This document shows, piece after piece, positions 46,761 through 54,877 of a DNA stretch of 64,000 nt. Position numbers and translations under genes: made by a program. The DNA is from CALJXB01 sp965225935 (lineage in GTDB: Bacteria > Pseudomonadota > Alphaproteobacteria > Kiloniellales > JAKSDN01), in NCBI GenBank assembly GCA_965225935.1, contig CBDDCC010000014.1, positions 372,001 through 436,000 on the forward strand, given 5' to 3'. The notes under the pieces were generated by a model. It had not been told where the DNA came from and ran no database searches. It saw only the letters and a program-made list of their open reading frames with translations. Numbering within the stretch: position 1 is the stretch's first letter; every line of letters begins with the position of its first letter.

Positions 46761-48539
46761 ATGAAGGTTGCCCGCTGGAGGCTCACCGGCCTGCTGCCCA
46801 AATCCCTATCGCTGAAGAGCGCGCTGGCCGCCGCCGGCAAGACGCTGGCCGCCCTTCAGGAGTCGCTACGCACGGCACCCGGCTTCACCGGAGAGCGCGC
46901 TCGCTGGGCAGCGGCGTGCCAGGCCCTTCTCGAGGTCGAGTGCGAGATCAATCAGCTGTTCGCCCTGGCCTATTGCCGCGTCGCCCAGGCCCAGGCGAGC
47001 GCCGGCGAGCGGTCCCTGCTCGCAAGGGCCGAGTCGCTGCTGGTCGAGGTCGAAGGCGCCTGGACCCGGCTTGCCGCGGGACTGGACGAGCAAGCGGCGG
47101 ACTCCGAGCTTCTGGACGATCCCGAGCTGGGCCCGCAGATCAGGTACCTGCTGGAGCGTCGGTCGCTCCTGCTCGGGCCGGCGCACGAGGGCCTGCTCGG
47201 CCCGCTGGAGCGCGACAGCCTGGCCGGCTGGGCCGCGCTCTATCGCCAGATCCGCGCACGCACCGGGCCCGCACACGTGCAGCTGCCGGACCGCGTCGTC
47301 ACACTCTCCCTGTCGGAGCTGCAGCAGAAATGCGCCGACCCGTGCGAGGCGGTGCGACGGGCAGCCCACCAGGCCGAGGCCGAGGCCTGGAGCGCCAACG
47401 CGGAGCTCTGCTGCCTTGCTCTGGACAACATGACCAAGGCGAGGCGTGCACGGCTGGATGCGCTGGGCTGCAACGAGCTTGTCCCGACGTTGGTCGAGAA
47501 CCGCATGAGCGGCCGGTCCATCGCGGCCCTCCTGAAGGGAATTGAGCCGGCGCGGGCGGCGCTACGGAAATACCTTTCACGCAAGGCGACGTGCCTCGGC
47601 AAGCCGGCGCTCGACTGGTGGGACCTGCGGGCCTCGCCTTTCGCCACGGCGCCGCGCCCACGCGACTGGAGCGCCGCGACGGAGGCCATGGTCGCCGCGC
47701 TCGGGCAGGCCGATCCGCGCCTCGGGGAGTTTGCCAGACACGCCCTTGCGGCCAGATGGATCGATGCCGCATCCGATCCGGACAAGCAGACCGGCGGCTT
47801 CTGCGCGAATTTCGCCAAGAGCCGTCAAAGCCGGATCTTCCTGTCGTTCGGTGAGACGGACGAAGCGGTCTTCGCCCTGGCTCACGAGCTGGGACACGCT
47901 TATCACAACTATGTCCTTTCCGAGCTTCCGCCGTCCCACCGGCACGTGCCGCCGGTGCTGCTGGAGACCGCTTCCACTTACGCCGAGCACGCCGCGGCCG
48001 ATATGCTCCTCGATCCGGCCGACAAGGCAGCCCACTTGGAGCGACGGCTGGTCTCCGGCTGGCGCTTCCTGATGGACGCGCCGGCGCGCTTCGAGTTCGA
48101 GCGGTCGCTCTACCGGCTGGAGCGTCACGGCCCCCTCGATGCGGGCAGGTTGTGCGAGATCATGACGGATCGCCAGCGCGCCGCATTCGGCACGCCGCTT
48201 GCGTCCTGGCACCCGATGCTCTGGGCGTCCAGCTCGTTGTTCTATTTCCCGACCTCGCCTTTCATCAACTGGCACTACACCGCGGGCTTCCTGCTTTCGA
48301 CGGGCTTGGCGACGGCGCGGCGGTCCGGCGACCTTGCCGCCTTGCTCGCGCGGACCGGCACGCAGACGCCCGCCGCGTTGGCTCGCAGCGTGCTCGACGG
48401 GGACCTCGAGGATGCTGCGTTCTGGAGCCGGCTTTCTGCGCCGGTCCTGGAGTGGGTCGAGGCGTTTCTGGATCTAACCAGCGATCGCGCGGCCGATACC
48501 GGCTGCCGACACGCGGGGGCGGCGCGCACGGCCGGCTAG
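46761..48539 (+). CDS. M3-family oligoendopeptidase (PepF-like)
   Basis: 592 residues, the usual length of PepF/oligoendopeptidase F. The catalytic zinc site is intact: H375-E-L-G-H379 in LAHELGHAYHNYV, with E402 in LLETASTYAEH as third ligand. Upstream is the typical FCANFAKSRQSRIFLSFG strand. The ATG follows GGAGG. M3 peptidases cut short peptides inside the cytoplasm. As the last gene of a radical SAM/RRE operon it is well placed to remove a leader or trim a modified peptide, which is inference. Its stop overlaps the stop of the convergent membrane-protein gene. Confidence 0.9.
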   Translation: MKVARWRLTGLLPKSLSLKSALAAAGKTLAALQESLRTAPGFTGERARWAAACQALLEVECEINQLFALAYCRVAQAQASAGERSLLARAESLLVEVEGAWTRLAAGLDEQAADSELLDDPELGPQIRYLLERRSLLLGPAHEGLLGPLERDSLAGWAALYRQIRARTGPAHVQLPDRVVTLSLSELQQKCADPCEAVRRAAHQAEAEAWSANAELCCLALDNMTKARRARLDALGCNELVPTLVENRMSGRSIAALLKGIEPARAALRKYLSRKATCLGKPALDWWDLRASPFATAPRPRDWSAATEAMVAALGQADPRLGEFARHALAARWIDAASDPDKQTGGFCANFAKSRQSRIFLSFGETDEAVFALAHELGHAYHNYVLSELPPSHRHVPPVLLETASTYAEHAAADMLLDPADKAAHLERRLVSGWRFLMDAPARFEFERSLYRLERHGPLDAGRLCEIMTDRQRAAFGTPLASWHPMLWASSSLFYFPTSPFINWHYTAGFLLSTGLATARRSGDLAALLARTGTQTPAALARSVLDGDLEDAAFWSRLSAPVLEWVEAFLDLTSDRAADTGCRHAGAARTAG

Positions 48540-48913
48540 GCCAGCTGCGAGACGCCCACCGCGGCGAGGATCACGGTGTAGAGCTCCGAGAAGCAGACGA
48601 TCATGAAATACCGAATGCCCCAGTGCTGTCCGCTGCGCCGGAAGATCACAAATCTGTCGACGACTGCGTAGATCGGGGTCGCCGCCAGCAGCAGCAGAGC
48701 GATACGACAGAGATCGGTTTCATCGGTGAGCCTCACGCCGAGGACGACGCCCGCCGCGGCGACCAGGCCATACCACAGCAGCTTCGAGCGGAGCCCGTAG
48801 TGCCCTCTGGTCCTCGAGTGGTAGTAGCCCAGCGCCAGCACCCAGGGAATCGCGCCGAGGAACAGAACAAGGTAAAGGAGCAAGCAGAGGTCGGGAATCG
48901 AATCCATCTTCAC
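48536..48913 (-). CDS. small integral membrane protein, unknown
   Basis: 125 residues with about four membrane helices: LCLLLYLVLFLGAIPWVLAL, LWYGLVAAAGVVLGV, IALLLLAATPIYAVV and a last one near FMIVCFSELYTVILAAVGV. It converges on the M3 peptidase gene with a four-base overlap. The topology would suit an immunity or export helper for a peptide product, but no family is recognised and it may be unrelated to the cluster. Confidence 0.65.
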   Translation of the reverse strand: MKMDSIPDLCLLLYLVLFLGAIPWVLALGYYHSRTRGHYGLRSKLLWYGLVAAAGVVLGVRLTDETDLCRIALLLLAATPIYAVVDRFVIFRRSGQHWGIRYFMIVCFSELYTVILAAVGVSQLA

Positions 48914-49501
48914 CCAAGAGGCAGCCTCCCGGGCCGACTGCGAGGTCGGCGGCCGAGCCGAGGGTTGTTGTGATCCTATCGCGGCGAAATCCCGCGGTAC
49001 AAGACGTTACCCGAAGGCGCGCCTTTTTGCCGTGAGCTCGTTGGCGCAAGCCTCGCCACGCGAGAAAGCAGGCCTCGAGAACCGAATCTCAGACTGTGCC
49101 ATCATCCATCAGTCGCCTGTCGCCTCTTGCACCCCAAGTGCGCCGCCAGACGGCGAAGGGCCATTCTCCGTGGTATCGCACGCGGGCACTCGATCCGTGT
49201 CTGACTGTGTTTGGCTCGGGTTGTAGTATTCGATGATCGCGCGTTCCAGCACTGCCGCGCCTCGCCGATCCAGCTCCTCGCACGCCGTGACTGCCCGCGC
49301 GTCCTCTTCTGCCGGTCGGTCTTGCCGAAGAGCCCTGGTGGCTGCATTCCGTCGGGCTCCATGCTATGGCCGATGACAGGCTGGTGTCCGCGCGGCATTC
49401 GTCCCGTACCTGCTACGCCGCGGCTCACCTGCGGCGGCGTTTGTGTCGCCAGAACTCTCCTCTTGATCTCCGCTCGCCCGCGGGCCCACGCGGGCCTTGA
49501 T
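48914..49501. other. intergenic stretch at the right edge of the radical SAM cargo
   Basis: 588 bases without a gene I can support. A minus-strand frame around 49190-49310 reads AVTACEELDRRGAAVLERAI and then IEYYNPSQTQ, which looks protein-like but has no start or ribosome site and could be a fragment of a truncated gene. The ICE core resumes with the leader module at 49502. Confidence 0.45.
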
Positions 49502-49775
49502 TGCTCGGCGATCTACCTACGGGGCCGGGCGGCTTCGCCGCCCTGAGCGGTCGCCGCAACGGCTTGGCCCGACTTTTTTCCCCGGCCCGGTCACCCCACG
49601 CGACAGGTCGCGTGGGGACCCCGACTCGTGGCCTTCCTCGCGAGACAAAAAGGTCGGGCCGTGCCGTCCTCCGCGTGCGCTCCGGCCCTTCGGGTGCGGC
49701 CCGCTCCCCCTTCGGCTTTCCGATCGCGATCAAGGCCGCGATGGGCGCGGCCGAAAGACACGAGGAGACTTGATC
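49502..49775 (+). repeat. conserved leader module before the DUF736 gene, copy 2
   Basis: Non-coding. It shares the beginning GGCGATCTACC and the blocks at 49679-49699 and 49731-49753 with the module before the DUF2493 gene. Its centre folds into a long hairpin: GGCCCGACTTTTTT (49566-49579) against AAAAAGGTCGGGCC (49647-49660). This encloses CCCCACGCGAC, a two-base AG loop, and GTCGCGTGGGG. The T-run is again on the 5' arm. Confidence 0.72.
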
Positions 49776-50084
49776 ATGGCGAACATCGGCACCTTCACCA
49801 AATCCGCGACCGGCTTCGCCGGCACGATCCGAACACTGGCGCTCAGCGTCAAAGCCAACATCGTCCCCGACGAGCACAAGGCTTCCGAGGCCGCGCCCGA
49901 CTACCGGGTCTTCTCCGGGACCGTCGAGCTCGGCGCCGGCTGGAAGCGCACCGCCAAGAACGGCGAGCAGCGGGAATACGTCTCGGTCAAGCTCGACGAC
50001 CCGAGCTTCCCCGCCGCGATCTACGCCAACCTGGTGCAGACCGAGGGCGACGAGAGCGTCTACAGCCTGATCTGGAGCCGGTAA
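49776..50084 (+). CDS. DUF736 domain protein
   Basis: 102 residues from the ATG at 49776 (GAGGAGA upstream). It begins ANIGTFTKSATGFAGTIRTL and continues with DYRVFSGTVELGAGWK and YVSVKLDDPSFPAAIYANL, the complete DUF736 fold. This small protein is almost always found with alphaproteobacterial conjugative elements and is abundant in them; its role is not known. It is preceded by the conserved hairpin leader, suggesting special control of expression. Confidence 0.92.
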   Translation: MANIGTFTKSATGFAGTIRTLALSVKANIVPDEHKASEAAPDYRVFSGTVELGAGWKRTAKNGEQREYVSVKLDDPSFPAAIYANLVQTEGDESVYSLIWSR

Positions 50085-50198
50085 CCCTCCCGACCGCTCC
50101 GGCCCCTGGGCGCCCCGCCTCCGGCGGGGCGCCCTTCTTCATGCTCGTGGGCAGGGGAGAGTCCGGAGAGAAGTGGCTCGCTCGCGTCTTCCCAGCAT

Positions 50199-50337
50199 GA
50201 CATGTCTGGAGGCTGCCTCAAGGATCGGCGGTCCCCCCAATTTTTCGCGCCGCTGCGCGGCCCAAAAAATCGGCGCCCCCACCGCCCGCAGGCGCGCGCG
50301 TGCCGCGCGCGTCCTTGACCCAGCCTCCAGACATGTC
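50199..50337. promoter_or_regulatory. large nested hairpin before the DUF2285 gene, copy 3 of the T/A hairpin
   Basis: A 26-base inverted repeat with about three mismatches (50199-50224 against 50312-50337; arms begin GACATGTCTGGAGGCTG). It encloses a second layer, GGCGGT...ATTTTT against AAAAAAT...ACCGCC, and an inner CGCGC/GCGCG hairpin. The order GC clamp, T-run, GC hairpin, A-run, GC clamp is the same as in the leaders at 32090 and 49502. The region 50085-50376 has no gene. Confidence 0.75.
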
Positions 50338-50376
50338 CTCCGGCGCGCGTCGTTCAACGCAACAACGGAGGCGATA

Positions 50377-51204
50377 ATGCTCTACCTCAAGTACATCCAC
50401 CACGAACTCTGCACCACGCGGATCGCAGCAAACGACGCGCGCTACGGCGCCGCCCGCGAGCTGGCCGTCGAGGCCATCAAGGCGATTGCGCAGCTGAGCG
50501 AAGCGGCGCGGCGCGCGCCCCGCACCATCTGGATCGCGGACAGCGACGGGCATGGCGGGTCCGAGCCCATCGAGAACGACGAACCCTGGGAGCTGCTCGA
50601 AGAGATCACCTGGCTGGCGGCGCAGAATCCGAACGTGGTCGCCCTGCTGGAGGCCCAGGGCCGGATCGAGCTGGTGGCCCGGTATCTGCCCGGCGGCGAC
50701 GGCCGGAGCGAGCTGGACAAAGCCGTAAAGCTCGGCAGGTTTCGCTGCCGCAAGTCGCTCGTGATCACGCCGGACGGCACCCAGCATCTTGTCCTCGCCG
50801 ACGACCGGACCTTCGTCCAGGTCATGGCCGACGGTGCGAATATCCTCGCCGACGATGCGGCCGTGACCTTTCACATCGGCGGCCTCGACGGACGGGCGAC
50901 CCGCCAAGCCGAGGCCTGGCACCGGCTGGTCACGCTCAAGAATCGGCCCGCCTCGGGCCGCTGCGAACGCAAGCCGACCCAGCAGGTCTTGCGCCTGCGC
51001 GAATGCTTGATCGCGCTCGATGGCCGGCTCGCCGGCGCATCCGACCGCGACATCGCGATCCGCCTCTACGGCCAGGAAACCGTCGCCGCGAATTGGCGGC
51101 GGGGCGACGACTCCCTGCGCGCGAGAACGCGTCGCAGGATCGCGCGCGGCGTCCGCCTGATGCAGGGCGAATACCGCGAGCTCCTCCAGGGCCCGCCCTT
51201 CTGA
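50377..51204 (+). CDS. DUF2285 domain protein (putative DNA-binding regulator)
   Basis: 275 residues from the ATG at 50377 (ACGGAGG upstream). The N-terminal part is YLKYIHHELCTTRIAANDAR; the C-terminal 110 residues are the DUF2285 domain: VTFHIGGLDGRATRQAEAWHR, then LIALDGRLAGASDRDIAIRL, then RRIARGVRLMQGEYRELL. DUF2285 is related to the DNA-binding domain of RovC-type regulators. In this ICE type it precedes the HTH, DUF2840 and TraF genes, and a regulatory role in transfer is likely. It follows the large hairpin at 50199-50337. Confidence 0.85.
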   Translation: MLYLKYIHHELCTTRIAANDARYGAARELAVEAIKAIAQLSEAARRAPRTIWIADSDGHGGSEPIENDEPWELLEEITWLAAQNPNVVALLEAQGRIELVARYLPGGDGRSELDKAVKLGRFRCRKSLVITPDGTQHLVLADDRTFVQVMADGANILADDAAVTFHIGGLDGRATRQAEAWHRLVTLKNRPASGRCERKPTQQVLRLRECLIALDGRLAGASDRDIAIRLYGQETVAANWRRGDDSLRARTRRRIARGVRLMQGEYRELLQGPPF

Positions 51205-51359
51205 TCCCCTGAAAATCTAGGACAATCCTGCGCCACCCTGGGACGTTTCTCGGGGGGTGCGGTTTCCGTTCCTCCCGGTGCCCTGCGTTCTTGCTCACCT
51301 TGTCTGGCACTGGCCGCCCTTGGCCGGGCGGGCCTCTGACCTTCGAGACGGGTGGAGAC

Positions 51360-51656
51360 ATGGCGCAAGAAACGAGCCAGGCAACGCCGCTTCGCTATCT
51401 GACGACGCCGGAGGCTGCCGGCTATCTGCGGCTGAAACCCAACACACTGGAAAAGATGCGCTCGTCCGGCCGCGGGCCGAGGTTCCGCGGGCACGGCCGC
51501 AATGTGGTCTACGCCATCGAAGACCTCGACGCCTGGTCGGGCGAGCGGGTGCGGCAGTCGACCTCCGATCCGGTCGGCCCGGAAGCGGATGACGTCGCTG
51601 CCGACGGTGCGGCGGAAACGGTGCCGCAGGGTGCCGGAGGCGGGTCCAATGGCTGA
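51360..51656 (+). CDS. excisionase/MerR-like helix-turn-helix protein
   Basis: 98 residues from the ATG at 51360 (GGTGGAG upstream). The winged-helix segment YLTTPEAAGYLRLKPNTLEK, then MRSSGRGPRFRGHGRNVVY and IEDLDAWSGERV, is the HTH_17/AlpA pattern of phage and ICE regulators and excisionases. The last 30 residues are acidic and low-complexity. It overlaps the following DUF2840 gene by eight bases. It may regulate the downstream transfer genes or excision. Confidence 0.87.
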   Translation: MAQETSQATPLRYLTTPEAAGYLRLKPNTLEKMRSSGRGPRFRGHGRNVVYAIEDLDAWSGERVRQSTSDPVGPEADDVAADGAAETVPQGAGGGSNG

Positions 51657-52116
51657 GCTCTGGACCCGCGTCGAGATTCATTTTCTGCCGGAGTTCCTCA
51701 ACTACTGGGTCCGTTTCGGCGAGCCCCGGCACTGGCAGGACCGCGACCGCAGGCGCGCCTTTGCCTATTTCGGCGCCGGCCAGGTCTTCGGCTATGTCCG
51801 CTGGCAAGCGAACGAGTACGGCACTCAGCTCTGGCGCCTTTTGATCGTGCGGGCCGGCAGCGAGGTCTTTCCGCTCCACCGCATTCCAGGCGTCACGCCC
51901 GGCGGCGAAATCCTGCTCGACCTGCGCGGCAGCGGCCGCGTCAAGAAGGTCCTGGTGGTCATCGACGGCCTGGAAGAACGAGACCTGGAGCCTTCCGAGA
52001 TCTCCCCCGAGTACTGGATCTACGTCCAGAACCGCGTCCTCACGCGCCTTCCGATCCGACCCTACGACCTCGACCAGCACCGCGCGCATCTGCTGCGCAA
52101 GGAGGTGTCCGCATGA
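51649..52116 (+). CDS. DUF2840 domain protein
   Basis: 155 residues from the ATG at 51649. AELWTRVEIHFLPEF, then RRRAFAYFGAGQVFGYVRW, then YGTQLWRLLIVRAG, are typical of DUF2840, a family confined to conjugative elements of alphaproteobacteria. Function unknown. Overlapping ends with both neighbours (eight bases upstream, four bases with TraF) show translational coupling in a transfer operon. Confidence 0.88.
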   Translation: MAELWTRVEIHFLPEFLNYWVRFGEPRHWQDRDRRRAFAYFGAGQVFGYVRWQANEYGTQLWRLLIVRAGSEVFPLHRIPGVTPGGEILLDLRGSGRVKKVLVVIDGLEERDLEPSEISPEYWIYVQNRVLTRLPIRPYDLDQHRAHLLRKEVSA

Positions 52117-52628
52117 CACGCGGCGGACCGCTCACGCTATCGCTGAGCGTGGTCGCCATCGCTGCCATCGGTCTCTCGGCGCTCACCGATCGACCGCCAC
52201 GAATCGCCTACAACCCGAGCCCGAGCGCGGCCCAAGGGTTCTACTTGGTCCGTCAAACGGACGCGCTTGACGTGGGCGATCTCGTGCTCGTGCAGGTGCC
52301 CGACGCCTTCGAATCGATGGTCGTGGAACGCCGATACATCGGACCGAACGTGCTGCTCTTGAAGCGCATCGTGGCCCTGTCGGGAGACCATGTCTGCCAT
52401 CGTGGCGGCGCCGTTTTCGTCAACGGACGTTACGTCGCGTCCGCCTTGCGGAGCGATTCCGCAGGCCGCCCGATGCCCATTTGGAGCGACTGTCGGAGGC
52501 TGGACAATCATGAGTTCTTCGCGCTCATGGAGGGCGTTGAGACCTCCCTCGACAGCCGGTATTTCGGCCCGTTGGACCGCAAGCTGGTCCTCGGGACCGC
52601 CGAGCCGCTCTGGCTCTGGAAGCGCTGA
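52113..52628 (+). CDS. traF: TraF-like S26 signal peptidase
   Basis: 171 residues. An N-terminal membrane helix (LTLSLSVVAIAAIGLSAL), then the catalytic serine region IAYNPSPSAAQGFYLV and the lysine in VLLLKRIVALSGDHVC, followed by DSRYFGPL near the end. This is the TraF type of S26 peptidase, which in RP4 cyclises the TrbC pilin. The matching trbC is at 59291. It is the last gene before the candidate oriT and the relaxase. Confidence 0.9.
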   Translation: MTRGGPLTLSLSVVAIAAIGLSALTDRPPRIAYNPSPSAAQGFYLVRQTDALDVGDLVLVQVPDAFESMVVERRYIGPNVLLLKRIVALSGDHVCHRGGAVFVNGRYVASALRSDSAGRPMPIWSDCRRLDNHEFFALMEGVETSLDSRYFGPLDRKLVLGTAEPLWLWKR

Positions 52629-52668
52629 TCCCTCTCCGAAATCCCTGAATCGACGAATGGAAAGCACC

Positions 52669-52784
52669 GGCACCATGGGAACTCAAGCCGCGGAGGGCAA
52701 GATAAAAGGGCCGGCACCATGGGTGCCTAAGTCGTTGTCTGCACATCCTGTTTTGCGGCACCAGGCCGCCACGGCACCAGTGCC
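52669..52784. repeat. GGCACCA repeats and palindromes, candidate oriT
   Basis: GGCACCA occurs at 52669-52675, 52713-52719, 52757-52763 and 52773-52779. The second is half of the palindrome GGCACC-ATG-GGTGCC (52713-52727); the fourth is half of GGCACCAGTGCC (52773-52784). The 239-base gap 52629-52867 directly upstream of the relaxase gene is otherwise non-coding. Relaxases normally nick an oriT with such inverted repeats next to their own gene, so this is the best oriT candidate in the window; the nick site cannot be read. Confidence 0.5.
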
Positions 52785-52867
52785 ACGTTTCGGCGATGGC
52801 CTTGACTTAGCGGCTCTTTTCGCGTGCCGCCCGATCCCAAGCCCAGCGGATCCCGCGGGATAGGCCG

Positions 52868-54868
52868 ATGGCAAGAGACTGGGAAGAGGACCGCTTCCGG
52901 CCGAAGCTCGGCAAGCCGAGAGCGCGGGGTGGCAAGGCCGCCAAGCGCTTCCTCAACCGCGTCCTGAACGCGGCGGCCCGCGCTGGTCCCGGCTTCTCGG
53001 TCCGCGACGGACACATCGTCACAGGGCGGATGAACGGCCGGTTCGGGCGCGGGGCGGGCGCGGCCCGGTCGATGCAGGGTCGTGGCGGCGCCTTGCGCCG
53101 GGCCCGCCGCGTCGTCATCAAGACGCGGATCGTCAAGCTCGCCGGCAAGGGGAGCGGCACCGCCCGCGCCCACCTCAAGTACATTAAGCGCGACGGCGTG
53201 ACGCGCGAGGGAGAGCCCGGCCGGCTCTACGACGCGGTGAGCGACGAGGCGGATGGCAAGGCCTTCAACGAAAGAGGCGAGGGCGACCGGCACCAGTTCC
53301 GCTTCATCGTCTCGGCGGAAGACGCGGACCAGCTCCAGGACCTCAAGGCCTTCACGCGCGACCTTATGGACGAGATGGAGGCGGACCTGGGCACCAGACT
53401 CGACTGGGTGGCGGTCGACCACTTCAATACCGGCCATCCCCACACCCACGTCGTGCTGCGCGGGGTCGACGACCAGGGAAAGGACCTCGTCATCGCGCGG
53501 GACTACATCGCCCACGGCATGCGTCAGCGGGCGAGCGACCTTGTCACCCTGGAGCTCGGCCCGCAGACCGATCACGAGATCCAGGCGAAGCTCCGCCGCG
53601 AGGTCGATCAGGACCGCTTCACGAGCCTCGATCGCGACATCGTTCGGGACGCCGATGGCCGGTCACTGGACCTTCGACAGAAACCGGCGCATCCCTATGC
53701 GCGCTTCAAGCACAGCCTTCGGATGGGCCGGCTGCGCAGACTCGAGCGCATGGACCTCGCGCGGGAAACGGCGCCGGGAGTCTGGGCGATCGCCGGCGAC
53801 CTCGAGGATCGGCTGAGGCGTATCGGGGAGCGCGACGACATCATCAAGACCCTGCACCGCGAGACGACGCGGGGCGGCCTCGATCGGTCCGTGGCCGACT
53901 ACGCCATCTTCGATCCCGGCGGCGCCGGCGGCGAGAAGCTCGTCGGGCGCATCGTTGCGGTCGGGCTGTCCGACGAGCTCAAGGACGGTCACTACGTGAT
54001 CGTCGATGGGCTCGACGCCAGAACATACTACGTCGACATCGGCCAGCGCCGGGACACGGACGACCTGCCGGTGGGCGGCATCATCGAAATAGGCGTGCAG
54101 CCCGGCGAGTCTCGGGAGGCCGACCGCACCATCGACGCGATCGCGAAGAAGAACGACGGCCGCTACAGCATCGACGCGCACCTCGCCTCAGAGCCGAGCG
54201 AGTCCGAAGCCTACGCCCGGGCGCATGTGCGGCGCCTCGAGCTGCTGCGCCGGGCCCGGATCGTCGAGCGGCACGCCAACGGGAGCTGGGAGATCCCGTC
54301 CGACTTCCTCGATCGCGCCGCTGCCTTCGAGCGGGCGCAGCAGGCGCGGACGCCCGTGCGCATGGCACTCCTGTCTTCGTTTCCGCTCGAACGGCAGGTG
54401 GGCGCGGACGGCGCGACCTGGCTCGACCATCAACTTGTCGGGCGCGATCGGCCCGACCTTCGGAGCGGTGGCTTCGGCCGGGAAGTGGAGAAGGCCCTGG
54501 ACCGGCGTCGCGACCATCTGATCGAGCAGGGTCTCGCCGAGAAGCGAGGCGCGCGAATCATGTTCCAGAGAAACCTGCTCGACACGCTCCACCGCACGGA
54601 GATCGCCCGCGTCGGCGCCAGGCTCGCAGACGAAATGGGAATTGCGTTCCGGGAAACGCGCGACGGCCAGCGGGTCGAAGGCGTCTACCGGCGCGCCCTC
54701 AACCTCGCGAGCGGCAAGTACGCGCTCATCGAGAAGTCGCGCGAGTTTACGCTGGTGCCCTGGCGGTCCGTCCTGGAGCGGAACAGGGACAAGCCGGTCT
54801 CCGGCATCGTCCGGGGACAGAGCATCTCGTGGACGATCGCCAGAGACCGTGGCCCCACGATCACTTGA
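52868..54868 (+). CDS. VirD2-like relaxase/mobilisation nuclease (with DUF3363-type C-terminus)
   Basis: 666 residues. The N-terminal basic region is followed by the relaxase domain at about 85-260: TARAHLKYIKRDGVTREGE and the three-histidine metal motif DHFNTGHPHTHVVLRG (H185, H190, H192, H194). A tyrosine nucleophile candidate is in HLKYIKRDG or in RDYIAHG. The C-terminal 400 residues match the DUF3363 region of alphaproteobacterial relaxases. It nicks oriT and leads the strand into the recipient. TraF and the repeat cluster lie upstream; TraG follows after a gene on the other strand. Confidence 0.9.
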   Translation: MARDWEEDRFRPKLGKPRARGGKAAKRFLNRVLNAAARAGPGFSVRDGHIVTGRMNGRFGRGAGAARSMQGRGGALRRARRVVIKTRIVKLAGKGSGTARAHLKYIKRDGVTREGEPGRLYDAVSDEADGKAFNERGEGDRHQFRFIVSAEDADQLQDLKAFTRDLMDEMEADLGTRLDWVAVDHFNTGHPHTHVVLRGVDDQGKDLVIARDYIAHGMRQRASDLVTLELGPQTDHEIQAKLRREVDQDRFTSLDRDIVRDADGRSLDLRQKPAHPYARFKHSLRMGRLRRLERMDLARETAPGVWAIAGDLEDRLRRIGERDDIIKTLHRETTRGGLDRSVADYAIFDPGGAGGEKLVGRIVAVGLSDELKDGHYVIVDGLDARTYYVDIGQRRDTDDLPVGGIIEIGVQPGESREADRTIDAIAKKNDGRYSIDAHLASEPSESEAYARAHVRRLELLRRARIVERHANGSWEIPSDFLDRAAAFERAQQARTPVRMALLSSFPLERQVGADGATWLDHQLVGRDRPDLRSGGFGREVEKALDRRRDHLIEQGLAEKRGARIMFQRNLLDTLHRTEIARVGARLADEMGIAFRETRDGQRVEGVYRRALNLASGKYALIEKSREFTLVPWRSVLERNRDKPVSGIVRGQSISWTIARDRGPTIT

Positions 54869-54877
54869 TCGGCAAGT

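Noticed and set aside
49102..49428. 108-codon minus-strand frame right of the radical SAM cargo
   Set aside because: Protein-like fragments appear in different frames without a start; not enough to call a gene or a transposase remnant.
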